Shown here: positions 34,621-43,630 of the stretch, piece by piece
Layout: each line of letters starts with the position of its first letter
Position numbering within the stretch: the stretch's first letter is position 1
Assembly: GCA_964510525.1 (NCBI GenBank)
Contig: CAZECE010000042.1
Coordinates: 62,001 to 126,000 of the forward strand
Reading direction: 5' to 3'
DNA length: 64,000 nucleotides
Source of the DNA: CAZECE01 sp964510525
Lineage (GTDB): Bacteria; Pseudomonadota; Gammaproteobacteria; Pseudomonadales; JANQJO01
Translations under genes and position numbers: made by a program
The notes under the pieces: generated by a model
The model's input: only the letters and a program-made list of their open reading frames with translations
Databases searched by the model: none
Told to the model about the DNA's origin: nothing

Positions 34621-35535
34621 TCAGTCTTTTAGATTGATGGTGCACAAGACTTCGTTGCCACACCCCTTATATTCGATAGAGTCGAAGCTAATGATGTTGG
34701 ACATGGCAATGCCGCGCCCGTGGTTGTCAGTGGCTCGAGCAGGGTCAATGTTCATGTATTTTTGCCACTCAAACCCTTTGCCTTCATCTTTAATCCACAG
34801 AGAAATCTGATTTGCTTCCCTTTTAAAATGGACATCGACTTTTTTGTCTTTGTATTCGGGTAATTGTTGACGACGAATGACTTCCTCTTCCCAGGAGCTG
34901 GCTTTATTGAGCTCCGTTTTTTCTTCATACGTGATGCCTAGGTTGCCGTGCTCTACCGCGTTTAATAGGAGTTCTGATAATCCATAAATGACGCTGTCAC
35001 TGTCAGGGTAATAGTTAGCTAGAAATGTCGCTAAGTAGCGTGCGTCTTCTAGGGTTTGGACTTCAAAATAGCTTTCTTTGACCAAGCTCAGCTTTCTTTT
35101 GTGTTCTTTGAGTTCTTGTTTCAGCGCTGAATATTCATTGTGGTCATTCAGAGCCGCTTGAACGATTGAAATAAGCAGTTCTGCATCATAGGGTTTTATC
35201 AGATAGTAATAGACGCCTGCGTTGATTCCCTCGGTGACGTCCTTTTTGTCAGAAGCGGCTGTTTGCATAATAACGGGAATGTGGGAGACCGTTGAGTCGC
35301 TTTTGAGTTTTTTCATGAATTCGATGCCGCTCATTTCAGGCATCATTCGATCAAGTAGAATGACTTGGATGTCTTCTTTTCTTGTTTCCAGTAGCGACCA
35401 CCCAGAGACGCCATTGCTGGCTGCCAGTATTTCATACCCCAACTCTTCTAGATTCAGTTCTAGAATTTTAATGTTGTTCGGATCGTCGTCGATAACTAAT
35501 ATTGAGCCATCGGGTTCGTTGGTCTTTGTCATCAT
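34621..35535 (-). CDS. Response regulator with RsbW-like HATPase output
   Basis: This 304-residue protein has an N-terminal receiver (acidic DDD at about 16-18, phospho-Asp in ILLDRMMPEMSG at about 61, Lys in LIKPYD), a short coiled coil, and a C-terminal HATPase of the anti-sigma/serine-kinase type (LSELLLNAVEHGNL, DEGKGFEW, GRGIAMSNII). No DHp helix is present, so it is not a classical histidine kinase; phosphorylation likely controls a partner-switching or anti-sigma activity. No anti-sigma antagonist gene lies beside it. Confidence 0.85.
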   Translation of the reverse strand: MMTKTNEPDGSILVIDDDPNNIKILELNLEELGYEILAASNGVSGWSLLETRKEDIQVILLDRMMPEMSGIEFMKKLKSDSTVSHIPVIMQTAASDKKDVTEGINAGVYYYLIKPYDAELLISIVQAALNDHNEYSALKQELKEHKRKLSLVKESYFEVQTLEDARYLATFLANYYPDSDSVIYGLSELLLNAVEHGNLGITYEEKTELNKASSWEEEVIRRQQLPEYKDKKVDVHFKREANQISLWIKDEGKGFEWQKYMNIDPARATDNHGRGIAMSNIISFDSIEYKGCGNEVLCTINLKD

Positions 35536-35687
35536 CGTAACAGTGACTCACTAATAGCACTTTGCTCATTAGACGTTGAAAAATTTAGGAAAAATTCCTG
35601 CTTTTGAATGAGTGTAGCAAAGGAAACGGAGATTGATGAGGTACAATGTTGGCATCAAATGGTGGTTGGATGCGTTGAGAGAGTGAC

Positions 35688-36920
35688 ATGAAGAAACCAA
35701 TGGCATTGGGGGGCTTGCTGGCGGGAGGTTTGACAATACTCTCTGTTTTTTATTACTCCGTTTTTTATTATATGAAAGGTGTTGATGTTCAAAGCCCACC
35801 GTTGCAAGAAAACGAGCTTCAATCTGAGTTTTCTATACCTGAGCTTCATGAGCCTGAATTTCATGAGCATGAGCTTCGTAAATCTGAGCCGCCTGAGCAT
35901 CAAAGTGTGATCGAACCTTTAGCTGATCAAGAGGCTTTGGCTGAGCAAGAGGCTGTGAACGAGGTTGAACATGATGGCTTTAAGGTTCAGCAGGCATTTG
36001 GACACACTTTGTCGCTGCCTGTTTCCGTCAGGTTACACTCTAAGTCAGTATTTTCATTGCAGGGGCATTACGCAGGCTACTTGTCAGTAAGGCAATTACT
36101 GAGGGAGGGGGTCATGCCTCGGCTGGATCAGTTTGTTGCGGCCGATTTGGTGAATTATTTTGATTACCCTTATGAAGCGCCGGACAGTGACAGGCAACCA
36201 CTGCAGCCTTTAGTGGCCATTTTTCCTGCCCCATGGGATGATCAAGTTCGTGTTCTGTTTTTGGGTCTTAAAGCCTATGAGCTTGCTTTGCCAGAGAGTG
36301 ATGCGTTAAATGATGCATTAGATGGCCCGAGGCTGGATGATCCGGTGGTTGCTCAACAGGCTCGTGCCGAGGTGCATTTTAACCCCGATGTGGTCTCCGC
36401 ATTTCGGTTGTTGGGGCATTTGCCAATGGGCCCTGAGTTCTTTGATTCTGAGGTTGAAATGCTGGGTTGGGATGTACCTTCAGGGCATGAAGTGACGGTT
36501 TTATATGAGTTAACACTCAATCAAAGTACGGCTAATTTGATTAATGATCTTCGTTATAATCAAGCGATTGACCCAGAGCGTGTAAATTTGTCGGAGTTTG
36601 GTCAGTTGCACTTTTCTTATCAGCCTCCGAATGAGGTCAATGACACCTTGTTGAAACTGCATATTGATCAAGGTTATGTCTTTGATTCCATTGAAGCGGC
36701 GGGTAGGCAGGTGATGTTTGCGACCTCTGTCGCGATATTTGGTGAGCTGTTATCAGGTGGTATTGCTGTCGAAGGTTATGGCTATGAACAGGTGCAACAG
36801 TTGGCGGTTCGCGCGCTTGAGTTGAATCAATCTGCATGTCGTCAGGCTTTCTTGGGCTTATTGGAGAAAGCTAAGTCTTTGTCGAGTGTTAAGCCACAAT
36901 CGTTGTCTTCGGAGGATTAG
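35688..36920 (+). CDS. YfbK-like protein lacking the vWA domain
   Basis: This 410-residue protein has an N-terminal membrane helix (about 8-28) and a Glu/His/Pro-rich spacer with an [12 protein letters not shown] repeat. An N-terminal YfbK domain follows ([35 protein letters not shown] through [19 protein letters not shown], about 125-205). It passes straight to [17 protein letters not shown] and [11 protein letters not shown], the C-terminal DUF3520 domain. In YfbK homologues a vWA domain of roughly 170 residues with the metal site DxSxS lies between them; here it is a linker of about 25 residues. Function unknown. Confidence 0.72.
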   Translation: MKKPMALGGLLAGGLTILSVFYYSVFYYMKGVDVQSPPLQENELQSEFSIPELHEPEFHEHELRKSEPPEHQSVIEPLADQEALAEQEAVNEVEHDGFKVQQAFGHTLSLPVSVRLHSKSVFSLQGHYAGYLSVRQLLREGVMPRLDQFVAADLVNYFDYPYEAPDSDRQPLQPLVAIFPAPWDDQVRVLFLGLKAYELALPESDALNDALDGPRLDDPVVAQQARAEVHFNPDVVSAFRLLGHLPMGPEFFDSEVEMLGWDVPSGHEVTVLYELTLNQSTANLINDLRYNQAIDPERVNLSEFGQLHFSYQPPNEVNDTLLKLHIDQGYVFDSIEAAGRQVMFATSVAIFGELLSGGIAVEGYGYEQVQQLAVRALELNQSACRQAFLGLLEKAKSLSSVKPQSLSSED

Positions 36921-38008
36921 ACGTTAAAACGAAAGTGAATGACGTCACCGTCTTGAACAATGTATTCTTTGCCTTCCAGGCGCCACTTGCCTGCATCTTT
37001 GCAACCGGCTTCGCCCTTATGGGTAATGTAGTCATCATAAGCGATGGTTTCGGCTCGAATGAAGCCTTTTTCAAAATCAGTGTGAATGACACCGGCTGCT
37101 TGAGGGGCTGAAGCACCGGTTTTTATGGTCCAAGCACGTGCTTCTTTTTTGCCTGCCGTGAAATAGGTTTGCAATCCTAATAGGGCATAGCTTGCTCGGA
37201 TGACTCGGTTCAGTCCAGGCTCGGTTAAGCCTAAGGCCTCTAGGAATTCCAGTTTGTCTTCGTCATCGAGCTCAGCGACTTCGGCTTCAATTTTTGCGCA
37301 AACGGGGATAACGCTCGAGCCTTCTGATTCGGCATGGGTTTTCACTGCGTTCAGTTTTGGGTTGGCCTCAAAGCCATCTTCAGCCACGTTGGCAACATAA
37401 AGCACAGGCTTTCGAGTTAGGAGCTGGTAGGGGTGGAGCAGTGTTTGTTCGTTGTCATCTAAATCAAGGCTGCGGACAGGCTTGCCTTCGTCTAAATGCT
37501 CGCTGACTTTGCTCAAAAGGGCCGCCAGTGCAATGGCCGTTTTATCACCTGATTTTGCTTGTTTTGTTTGCTTGGTCAGTGCTTTGCTAACGGTTTCCAG
37601 GTCGGCTAGGGCCAGTTCGGTTTGAATGGTGTCAATGTCTGCTAGTGGATCTACTTTGCCATTTACATGCACAATATTGTCGTCTTCAAAGCAGCGTACG
37701 ATGTGCATGATGGCATCTGTACTGCGAATGTTGGCTAGAAACTGATTGCCTAACCCCTCACCTTTGGAGGCGCCTTCGACTAAGCCGGCTATGTCGACAA
37801 ATTCCATGGTTGTTGGAATTGTTTTTTCTGGCGTGACCAAATTGGCGATCGCATCCAGTCTGGGATCAGGAACGGCTACCGTGCCTTGGTTGGGTTCAAT
37901 GGTGCAAAATGGAAAATTTTCCGCGTCGATGCTGGCTCCGGTTAACGCATTATATAGGGTAGATTTTCCTACGTTGGGTAAGCCAACCAGTCCGCATTGT
38001 ATGGCCAT
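36917..38008 (-). CDS. ychF: Redox-regulated ATPase/GTPase YchF (OLA1 type)
   Basis: This ribosome-associated P-loop ATPase has Walker [20 protein letters not shown] (residues 6-24), switch [23 protein letters not shown], and a C-terminal TGS domain ending [12 protein letters not shown]. At 363 residues the length is standard. GGAG lies eight bases before the ATG. It follows pth by 16 bp in the conserved prs-rplY-pth-ychF order. Its stop overlaps that of the YfbK-like gene. Confidence 0.97.
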   Translation of the reverse strand: MAIQCGLVGLPNVGKSTLYNALTGASIDAENFPFCTIEPNQGTVAVPDPRLDAIANLVTPEKTIPTTMEFVDIAGLVEGASKGEGLGNQFLANIRSTDAIMHIVRCFEDDNIVHVNGKVDPLADIDTIQTELALADLETVSKALTKQTKQAKSGDKTAIALAALLSKVSEHLDEGKPVRSLDLDDNEQTLLHPYQLLTRKPVLYVANVAEDGFEANPKLNAVKTHAESEGSSVIPVCAKIEAEVAELDDEDKLEFLEALGLTEPGLNRVIRASYALLGLQTYFTAGKKEARAWTIKTGASAPQAAGVIHTDFEKGFIRAETIAYDDYITHKGEAGCKDAGKWRLEGKEYIVQDGDVIHFRFNV

Positions 38009-38024
38009 TTCGAGCTCCTAGGTT

Positions 38025-38618
38025 CTAATCGGCAGTTGTTTTGGTGTGAAGTGTTTTCATTAATTTATCAATATGGCCGCCTAATAATGCCTCGGTGTGA
38101 GGTAATAAGTTTTGAATGCCAGTCAGTAGCGTGGAGTGTTCCGTTTTACTGGGGCGACTGAGTACGTAGCTGTGGACTTTTTTTGAGTGGCCTGGGTGGC
38201 CGATGCCAATGCGAACGCGATGAAATTGTGCTGTTTGGCCGAGGCATTTAATGATGCTCTTCAAGCCATTGTGACCTGCGGTTCCACCACCACTTTTTAA
38301 TTTTATTACCCCGCTGGGCAAATCCAGCTCATCATGCGCGACCAGTAAGCTGTCGACTGAGGTTTTATAGAATTGCAATAACGCTTGAACGGCCATGCCG
38401 CTGTCGTTCATATAGGTGGTTGGCTTGGCTATCCAGAGCGGTTTGTCTTGCCAATGGCACTTGGCAACCTGTGCAGAGAGCTTTTTTTCTAAAGAAAAAG
38501 TCGCTCCCAATTGATCAGCTAATGCATCGACATACCAAAAGCCCGCGTTGTGGCGAGTTTGCTCGTATTCTGATCCAGGGTTACCCAGGCCAACCACTAG
38601 CTGAATTGGGTTAGACAT
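38025..38618 (-). CDS. pth: Peptidyl-tRNA hydrolase
   Basis: It releases peptides from stalled peptidyl-tRNA. The catalytic His is in YEQTRHNAGFW (about 22); AHDELDLPSG and GGGTAGHNGLKSI are also conserved. At 197 residues the length is normal. It lies 12 bp after rplY. Confidence 0.97.
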   Translation of the reverse strand: MSNPIQLVVGLGNPGSEYEQTRHNAGFWYVDALADQLGATFSLEKKLSAQVAKCHWQDKPLWIAKPTTYMNDSGMAVQALLQFYKTSVDSLLVAHDELDLPSGVIKLKSGGGTAGHNGLKSIIKCLGQTAQFHRVRIGIGHPGHSKKVHSYVLSRPSKTEHSTLLTGIQNLLPHTEALLGGHIDKLMKTLHTKTTAD

Positions 38619-38630
38619 GGCTTTCTTGTG

Positions 38631-39275
38631 TTAGGAGGCTGCGGGTTCGCTATCACCACCTTCAGCTTCTGTGCTGGCCTCATCGTCAGATTCACCCTTA
38701 GGCGGTTTGACAAAAACAACGCTAAGGTTGTGATCTTCGCCATGGCTGAGTGCAAACGAGCTGACGCCTTCTGGTAGTGTCAGGTCTGTTAAGTGAATAA
38801 TGTTACCAACATCAACGTCTGCCATGTCCAGGTCGATGACCTCAGGCAGGTTTTCGGGTAAGCACACGACTTCAATTTCGGTGAGTTGCTTAGAAATAAG
38901 GCCGCCTTTCAATTTGACGCCTATGCACTTGTCTTCATTTAAGAAATTGATTGGAACCAGCTTTCTAATGGGTTTGGACAGGTCGATGGCCAGAAAATCC
39001 GCGTGTAAGGGGGTTTCTTTAGCGGGGTGCCGTTGAATGTCTTTTAAAACGACTTTGATGACTTGGCCTTCTAGGTTGAGCTCGATGATTTTCGAATAAA
39101 AAGAACGGTTTTCCAGTTTTTTCTTAAGGTCTTTTAGTTCGGTTGTAATGGGCAACGGTTGTTGATTTGGGCCATAAATAACGCCTGGTACTTTCTCAAG
39201 TCGGCGCAGTCGGCGATTTGCTCCTGTTCCTGATTCGGTTCTTTTTACGCAGTTTAATGCCAGTGCGTTACTCAT
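38631..39275 (-). CDS. rplY: 50S ribosomal protein L25, general stress (Ctc) form
   Basis: This 5S rRNA-binding protein is the long Ctc type of 214 residues, with the L25 domain (GTGANRRLRRLEKVPGVIYG, LHADFLAID) followed by the beta-rich TL5 domain and an acidic Ser/Glu tail. AGGA lies eight bases before the ATG. It follows prs; the gap of 139 bp contains two 17-bp direct repeats at 39336-39369. Confidence 0.95.
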   Translation of the reverse strand: MSNALALNCVKRTESGTGANRRLRRLEKVPGVIYGPNQQPLPITTELKDLKKKLENRSFYSKIIELNLEGQVIKVVLKDIQRHPAKETPLHADFLAIDLSKPIRKLVPINFLNEDKCIGVKLKGGLISKQLTEIEVVCLPENLPEVIDLDMADVDVGNIIHLTDLTLPEGVSSFALSHGEDHNLSVVFVKPPKGESDDEASTEAEGGDSEPAAS

Positions 39276-39335
39276 GATGGTTTCCTTTTACTAGATACTC
39301 GAATTTAAAAAATATATCGGCTTGGTTCTACTTGT

Positions 39336-39369
39336 CTTAAGGTTCTTCGTGTCTTTAGGTTCTTCGTGT
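39336..39369. repeat. Two 17-bp tandem repeats between prs and rplY
   Basis: The units CTTAAGGTTCTTCGTGT (39336-39352) and CTTTAGGTTCTTCGTGT (39353-39369) differ at one base; a partial third follows. Confidence 0.8.
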
Positions 39370-39414
39370 TTTTAGTTGTGTTCTTATCAATATGATGTTG
39401 TTCTCTTAGGGCGG

Positions 39415-40377
39415 TTAGATTACTGAGTAATCAGCTTCAAACATGGCGCTTAAAGATTCTTCGTTGTTGATTCGGCGGACTGATTCAGCTAGCAGCGCCG
39501 ATAAAGTAACCTGGCGGATTCTACTACACTTTTGGGCGGCTTGGGAGAGTGGAATGCTGTCAGTGACGACCAGCTCATCCAGCTCAGAGCTTTCAATGTT
39601 TTTGATTGCGTTGCCGGAGAGGACAGGGTGGGTGCAAAAAGCCAATACTTGTTTAGCGCCTTCTTGTTTTAAGGCGGTAGCGGCGTTGCACAGGGTGCCT
39701 GCGGTATCTACGATGTCATCCACTAGGATGCAAGCCCGGTTATTGACTTCACCAATGATGTTCATCACTTTGGATTCGTTGGCATGAGAGCGCCGTTTAT
39801 CAATTATCGCCAGATCGCAGTCATTAAATTGTTTGGCAAATGCTCTGGCCCGAACCACGCCGCCGACATCAGGGGATACAATCACAGGATTTTCATAGTT
39901 GCATTTTTCAAGCTCTTGTAAGAGCACGGGGGTGCCATAAACGTTGTCGACAGGGATGTCGAAGAAGCCCTGTATTTGATCGGCGTGCAAATCAACGGTT
40001 AATACTCGATCAATTCCGACCGTCGTAATCATGTCAGCGACCACTTTAGCGCTGATCGGGACTCTGGCTGAGCGGACTCGTCGATCTTGTCTGGCGTATC
40101 CAAAATAAGGAATGACGGCCGTGATGCGGCCTGCTGAGGCGCGTCGCAGCGCGTCTGCCATTACGAGGAGTTCCATTAGATTGTCGTTGGTTGGGGCGCA
40201 GGTGCTTTGAACGAGAAAGACATCATTGCCGCGGACATTGTCGATAATCTCGACGGTGGTTTCTCCGTCGCTGAACTGGCCAACATTGGCTTTTCCCATC
40301 GGGATATGTAGATAGTGGGCAATCTTTTTGGTCAGCTCTGGGTTGGCGTTACCTGTGAAGACCACCAGCTTAGTCAT
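39415..40377 (-). CDS. prs: Ribose-phosphate pyrophosphokinase (housekeeping)
   Basis: It makes PRPP from ribose-5-phosphate and ATP for nucleotide, His, Trp and NAD synthesis. Canonical motifs: [50 protein letters not shown], and the PRPP loop [10 protein letters not shown]. At 320 residues the length is standard. GGAG precedes the ATG. The gene order ispE-tRNA-Gln-prs-rplY-pth-ychF is conserved in gammaproteobacteria. A divergent paralog lies at 17760-19031. Confidence 0.97.
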   Translation of the reverse strand: MTKLVVFTGNANPELTKKIAHYLHIPMGKANVGQFSDGETTVEIIDNVRGNDVFLVQSTCAPTNDNLMELLVMADALRRASAGRITAVIPYFGYARQDRRVRSARVPISAKVVADMITTVGIDRVLTVDLHADQIQGFFDIPVDNVYGTPVLLQELEKCNYENPVIVSPDVGGVVRARAFAKQFNDCDLAIIDKRRSHANESKVMNIIGEVNNRACILVDDIVDTAGTLCNAATALKQEGAKQVLAFCTHPVLSGNAIKNIESSELDELVVTDSIPLSQAAQKCSRIRQVTLSALLAESVRRINNEESLSAMFEADYSVI

Positions 40378-40407
40378 CGAGTGCTCCGTTATTTGGAATT
40401 AGGAATT

Positions 40408-40482
40408 TGGCTGGGCCGGTAGGATTCGAACCTACGCATGGCGGGATCAAAACCCGCTGCCTTACCACTTGGCTACGGCCCA
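40408..40482 (-). tRNA. tRNA-Gln (TTG)
   Basis: The 75-nt cloverleaf has an encoded CCA. Anticodon stem GCGGG/CCCGC closes loop TTTTGAT, anticodon TTG. Acceptor TGGGCCG pairs with CGGCCCA (U1-A72 is typical of glutamine tRNA). It lies between ispE and prs, the usual position. Confidence 0.96.
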
Positions 40483-40513
40483 ATTATTCCAAAACTTAAT
40501 AACGCTGCCGGGT

Positions 40514-41359
40514 TTATATTAGCCCAAGGCGTTTGTGGAGCGGTGAGTGATCAAGGCTTTTGGTTATAAAACCTTGCCAATCCAGTGGTAATTTATTGTA
40601 GGCGCTTTGGGCATTTGTTGCATCTTTAAATGCAACAAAGCAACTGGAGCCTGTGCCACTCATTTTTGCTTCACCAAACTGCTTTAGCCAGTTTAATGCT
40701 GTTTCGATCGCAGGGTATTGTTTTACCGCAACCGGTGTACAGTCATTTTCAGCTTGCCCGTTTTGGAAGGCCGATAATGTAATAGGCTGCTGATCTCGTG
40801 TCAATTCTTTTGCGCTAAACACGCGTTTTGTGCAGCTGTGACATTGAGGGTAAACCACCAAAAACCACTGATTAGGCAGTGGGATGGGGGTAAGTTGATC
40901 GCCTATGCCTTCAGCCCAAGCGCTTCGGCCGTTAATAAAAACAGGTACATCGGCACCAATTTCAGCACCGATGTCTTGTAAATGGGGTAGGCTGAGCTTT
41001 GCTCCCCAAAGCTGGTTAAGAGCTAATAGCGTGGTGGCTGCATCGGAAGAGCCGCCACCGAGCCCGGCCCCTTGGGGGATGCGTTTGTCGATGGCAATGG
41101 AAACGCCTAGCGAGTGATTTGGGCTTAAATAGCGTTGTAAGTGTTTGGCTGCTTTAAAAACAATGTTGTCGGTTTCAATAATGCCTGGGCAGTTGACTTG
41201 GATTAAGCCGTCTTGGGTGGCTTGAAAGGTCAATAGATCGCAAAGGTCTATCAGTTGAAACACGGTTTGCAGGTTGTGATACCCGCTGGGCTGTCGATTC
41301 AATACCCTTAAAAATAGGTTGAGCTTTGCGGGGGCGGGCAGTTGCAGTGTATTCATCAT
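40514..41359 (-). CDS. ispE: 4-diphosphocytidyl-2-C-methyl-D-erythritol kinase
   Basis: This is a GHMP kinase of the MEP isoprenoid pathway, phosphorylating CDP-ME. It has PAPAKLNLFLRVL at the N-terminus, the phosphate loop PQGAGLGGGSSDAA (about 94-107) and a C-terminal MSGTGSSCF. At 281 residues the length is standard. Unlike most relatives, no lolB precedes it; rnd lies 69 bp upstream instead. Confidence 0.97.
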   Translation of the reverse strand: MMNTLQLPAPAKLNLFLRVLNRQPSGYHNLQTVFQLIDLCDLLTFQATQDGLIQVNCPGIIETDNIVFKAAKHLQRYLSPNHSLGVSIAIDKRIPQGAGLGGGSSDAATTLLALNQLWGAKLSLPHLQDIGAEIGADVPVFINGRSAWAEGIGDQLTPIPLPNQWFLVVYPQCHSCTKRVFSAKELTRDQQPITLSAFQNGQAENDCTPVAVKQYPAIETALNWLKQFGEAKMSGTGSSCFVAFKDATNAQSAYNKLPLDWQGFITKSLDHSPLHKRLGLI

Positions 41360-41428
41360 CGATGTGATTAGTTGGTAGCGGGAATTGTTGTCGAAGATGG
41401 TAACGCGAAACTGGTTGATTATGAAACA

Positions 41429-42607
41429 CTATCTGAGTGAAGCGTGATTTTCTTCAAGCCAAGCTTGAATGGGTTGGACGATGGTTTGGTGGCGCCAACC
41501 AGTGAGGTGTTTGGGCCAGTCATTGATTGAGGTGTCAGGGTGAGTGATCGTGACCCTGAGTAAATCGTTAATAAAACGTTTGCCCATCAAAAATTCGGGC
41601 TGAATACCGAGTTGCGTGGCTTTATCTTGAATCAGCTTTTTGATTGGTTTGAGCAGTTCTTGGTGCTGTTTCGCGAGTGGGCTTTTGACTGGTAGCCTTG
41701 TTTTTTCTGATTCACCTGTTTTTTGGGGGGGCTCAATCAGTGTTGACCACTCATCTTGGTAGCGCTTTATTTTTCTTGGTGACAGGCTTTTGAGTTTTGC
41801 CAATTGGTTGGATGTGGCTGAGTTGAGTTGGGCAAGGTCAAACAAAGCTTCGTCATCGAGGACACGCTTTCTGGGCCTGTTTTCTTGTTGTGCGGTTTGT
41901 TCACGCCAAATGCACAGTGTTTTCAAGGTGTTGAGCTTGTCAGGTGGCAGTCGCCAATGTTGGCGTACTTTCATGTATGTTAGTTCTGCGGAGAGGCCAT
42001 CTGTGATGCGTTGTTGTAGGTAGCCTTGTTCTTCGACGAGCCAGTGGTTTCGTTGGGCTTGGTCGATTAGCTGTTTAAAGTGATGATACATAGGTAATAG
42101 GTAACACACATCCAGGGCGGCGTAAGCGCACTGATCTGCTGTTAAGGGGCGGTGTTGCCAGTTGGAGCAGGTCTGTTCACTGTTTAAGTCGGTATCAAAG
42201 AGTGATTTGACTAGGTTGGCGTATCCGACTTGACTCTGTCCGCCGATGCAGGTGTTGGCAAGCTGGGTATCAAATACAGGGGTGATGTGAGTGCCTATGA
42301 GGTGATAAAAAATCTCCAAGTCTTCGCTGCCTGCGTGTAACACCTTGATGATGTGGGGGGTGGCAAGGAGTTCAAGTAACGGGCTGAGGTCTTTAATGGC
42401 TAACGGGTCAATTAAGCACGGTGTTTCATTATCTGGCCAGGTGATTTGAATCAAAGCCAAAATGGGATAATAAGTGTCCCGCCGGATAAACTCCGTATCC
42501 AGGGCAAGTAAGTTGTGTTTGGCGGCTTGTTGGCAAGCGGCTTCTAATGCTTGTGAATTATCGATCAGTTGATAGTGGGTTGATGGGGGTGTGTCTTGAT
42601 TCGTCAC
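41429..42607 (-). CDS. rnd: Ribonuclease D
   Basis: This 3'-5' exoribonuclease trims tRNA precursors. The DEDD residues are visible: LDTEF (about 36-40), HAGSEDLEIF (about 95), and YAALDVCYLLPMY (about 170); HRDC domains follow. At 392 residues the length is normal. It starts 4 bp after the recR stop, suggesting a recR-rnd unit. Confidence 0.95.
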   Translation of the reverse strand: MTNQDTPPSTHYQLIDNSQALEAACQQAAKHNLLALDTEFIRRDTYYPILALIQITWPDNETPCLIDPLAIKDLSPLLELLATPHIIKVLHAGSEDLEIFYHLIGTHITPVFDTQLANTCIGGQSQVGYANLVKSLFDTDLNSEQTCSNWQHRPLTADQCAYAALDVCYLLPMYHHFKQLIDQAQRNHWLVEEQGYLQQRITDGLSAELTYMKVRQHWRLPPDKLNTLKTLCIWREQTAQQENRPRKRVLDDEALFDLAQLNSATSNQLAKLKSLSPRKIKRYQDEWSTLIEPPQKTGESEKTRLPVKSPLAKQHQELLKPIKKLIQDKATQLGIQPEFLMGKRFINDLLRVTITHPDTSINDWPKHLTGWRHQTIVQPIQAWLEENHASLR

Positions 42608-42611
42608 AGTT

Positions 42612-43226
42612 TTAGGCGCCGTTGGTAATCAGTTTTCGATCGGCTAGGGCGTAGGCCAGAGTGTTGCTGCTGGTCATTTCGAGCTCTCCACCAACGGGTA
42701 TGCCGTGGGCAATGCGAGAGACCTGGGTGTGCGGGCTAAATTGACCCAGTAGCTCTGTAATATAGTGGGCTGTTGCTTCGCCTTCAATGGTGGCGTTGGT
42801 GGCTAAAATAACCTCTTCGATGTTTCGCATGTTTAAGAGTTCGCGCAGGGTTTCGATGCCGAGTGCCTCTGGCCCTATGCCGTCGAGGGGGGAGATGCGC
42901 CCATGGAGTACGAAGTAATAGCCATTGAAGTTGTTGGCCGTTTCGATTGCCATGACGTCCAAGGCATTTTCAACGATGCACAGCAGTCCGCTTTCGCGGT
43001 TGGGGTCGCTGCAGATTCTGCAAACAGGCTCTTCTGTGTAATTGCGGCAATTGGTGCACAGGTCAATTTGTTTCATGGCATCTTCGAGTGCATCGGACAG
43101 GATCAGACCGCGGGTGCGGTCTTTGCTGAGTAAATGCAGCGCCATGCGTTGTGCTGATTTTTGGCCAATACCGGGTAGGCATTGTAGCGCTTTGATGAGT
43201 TGCTCGAGTAGCGGGCTGAGTTTCAC
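42612..43226 (-). CDS. recR: Recombination mediator RecR
   Basis: With RecO it loads RecA at gaps. It has a helix-hairpin-helix LPGIGQKSAQRMA (about 17-29), the Cys4 zinc motif CTNC...CRIC (about 57-72), and a Toprim domain (LLCIVENALDVMAIE). At 204 residues the length is normal. It lies 17 bp after the ybaB-like gene in the conserved dnaX-ybaB-recR order. Confidence 0.97.
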   Translation of the reverse strand: MKLSPLLEQLIKALQCLPGIGQKSAQRMALHLLSKDRTRGLILSDALEDAMKQIDLCTNCRNYTEEPVCRICSDPNRESGLLCIVENALDVMAIETANNFNGYYFVLHGRISPLDGIGPEALGIETLRELLNMRNIEEVILATNATIEGEATAHYITELLGQFSPHTQVSRIAHGIPVGGELEMTSSNTLAYALADRKLITNGA

Positions 43227-43243
43227 GGATAGAGTGTTGAGGG

Positions 43244-43564
43244 TTATTTAAAGCCCATGATTTTATCAAGGTCTAAGCCGGCCGTTAAGTTGGCTAGGTT
43301 GCTTTGATTGTGGTTTTTGGATTTTTCATGCGCGTCATTGATGGCTGAAACCAGTAAATCTTGCAGTACGGTTTTCTTCTCTTGAAAAAGTGCGTCATCA
43401 ATGTCGATGGAGAGTGCCTGGTTGTGGCCATTTATGGTGATTTTGACCATGCCCGCGCCGGCTTCACCAGTAAAAAAGACTTTATCTAGGTTTTGTTGCT
43501 TTTCGGAAATTTTAGATTGCAGGGCTTTGGCTTGTTCCAGGATTTGGTTTAGGGTGTTGCTCAT
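43244..43564 (-). CDS. ybaB: YbaB/EbfC nucleoid-associated protein
   Basis: This 106-residue DNA-binding dimer has an N-terminal coiled helix (LNQILEQAKALQSKISEKQQ) and the conserved GEAGAGMVKITINGHNQ core. It sits between dnaX and recR as usual. Confidence 0.95.
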   Translation of the reverse strand: MSNTLNQILEQAKALQSKISEKQQNLDKVFFTGEAGAGMVKITINGHNQALSIDIDDALFQEKKTVLQDLLVSAINDAHEKSKNHNQSNLANLTAGLDLDKIMGFK

Positions 43565-43593
43565 GTTTTGGTCCTGAGTATGAATTATGTGTT

Positions 43594-43630
43594 GTTAAGA
43601 GTTTGTGTAGTTAAGAATTTGTGTAGTTAA
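43594..43630. repeat. Two 16-bp tandem repeats at the dnaX 3' end
   Basis: Units GTTAAGAGTTTGTGTA (43594-43609) and GTTAAGAATTTGTGTA (43610-43625) are followed by a partial GTTAA. The last part supplies the dnaX stop region. Confidence 0.8.
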
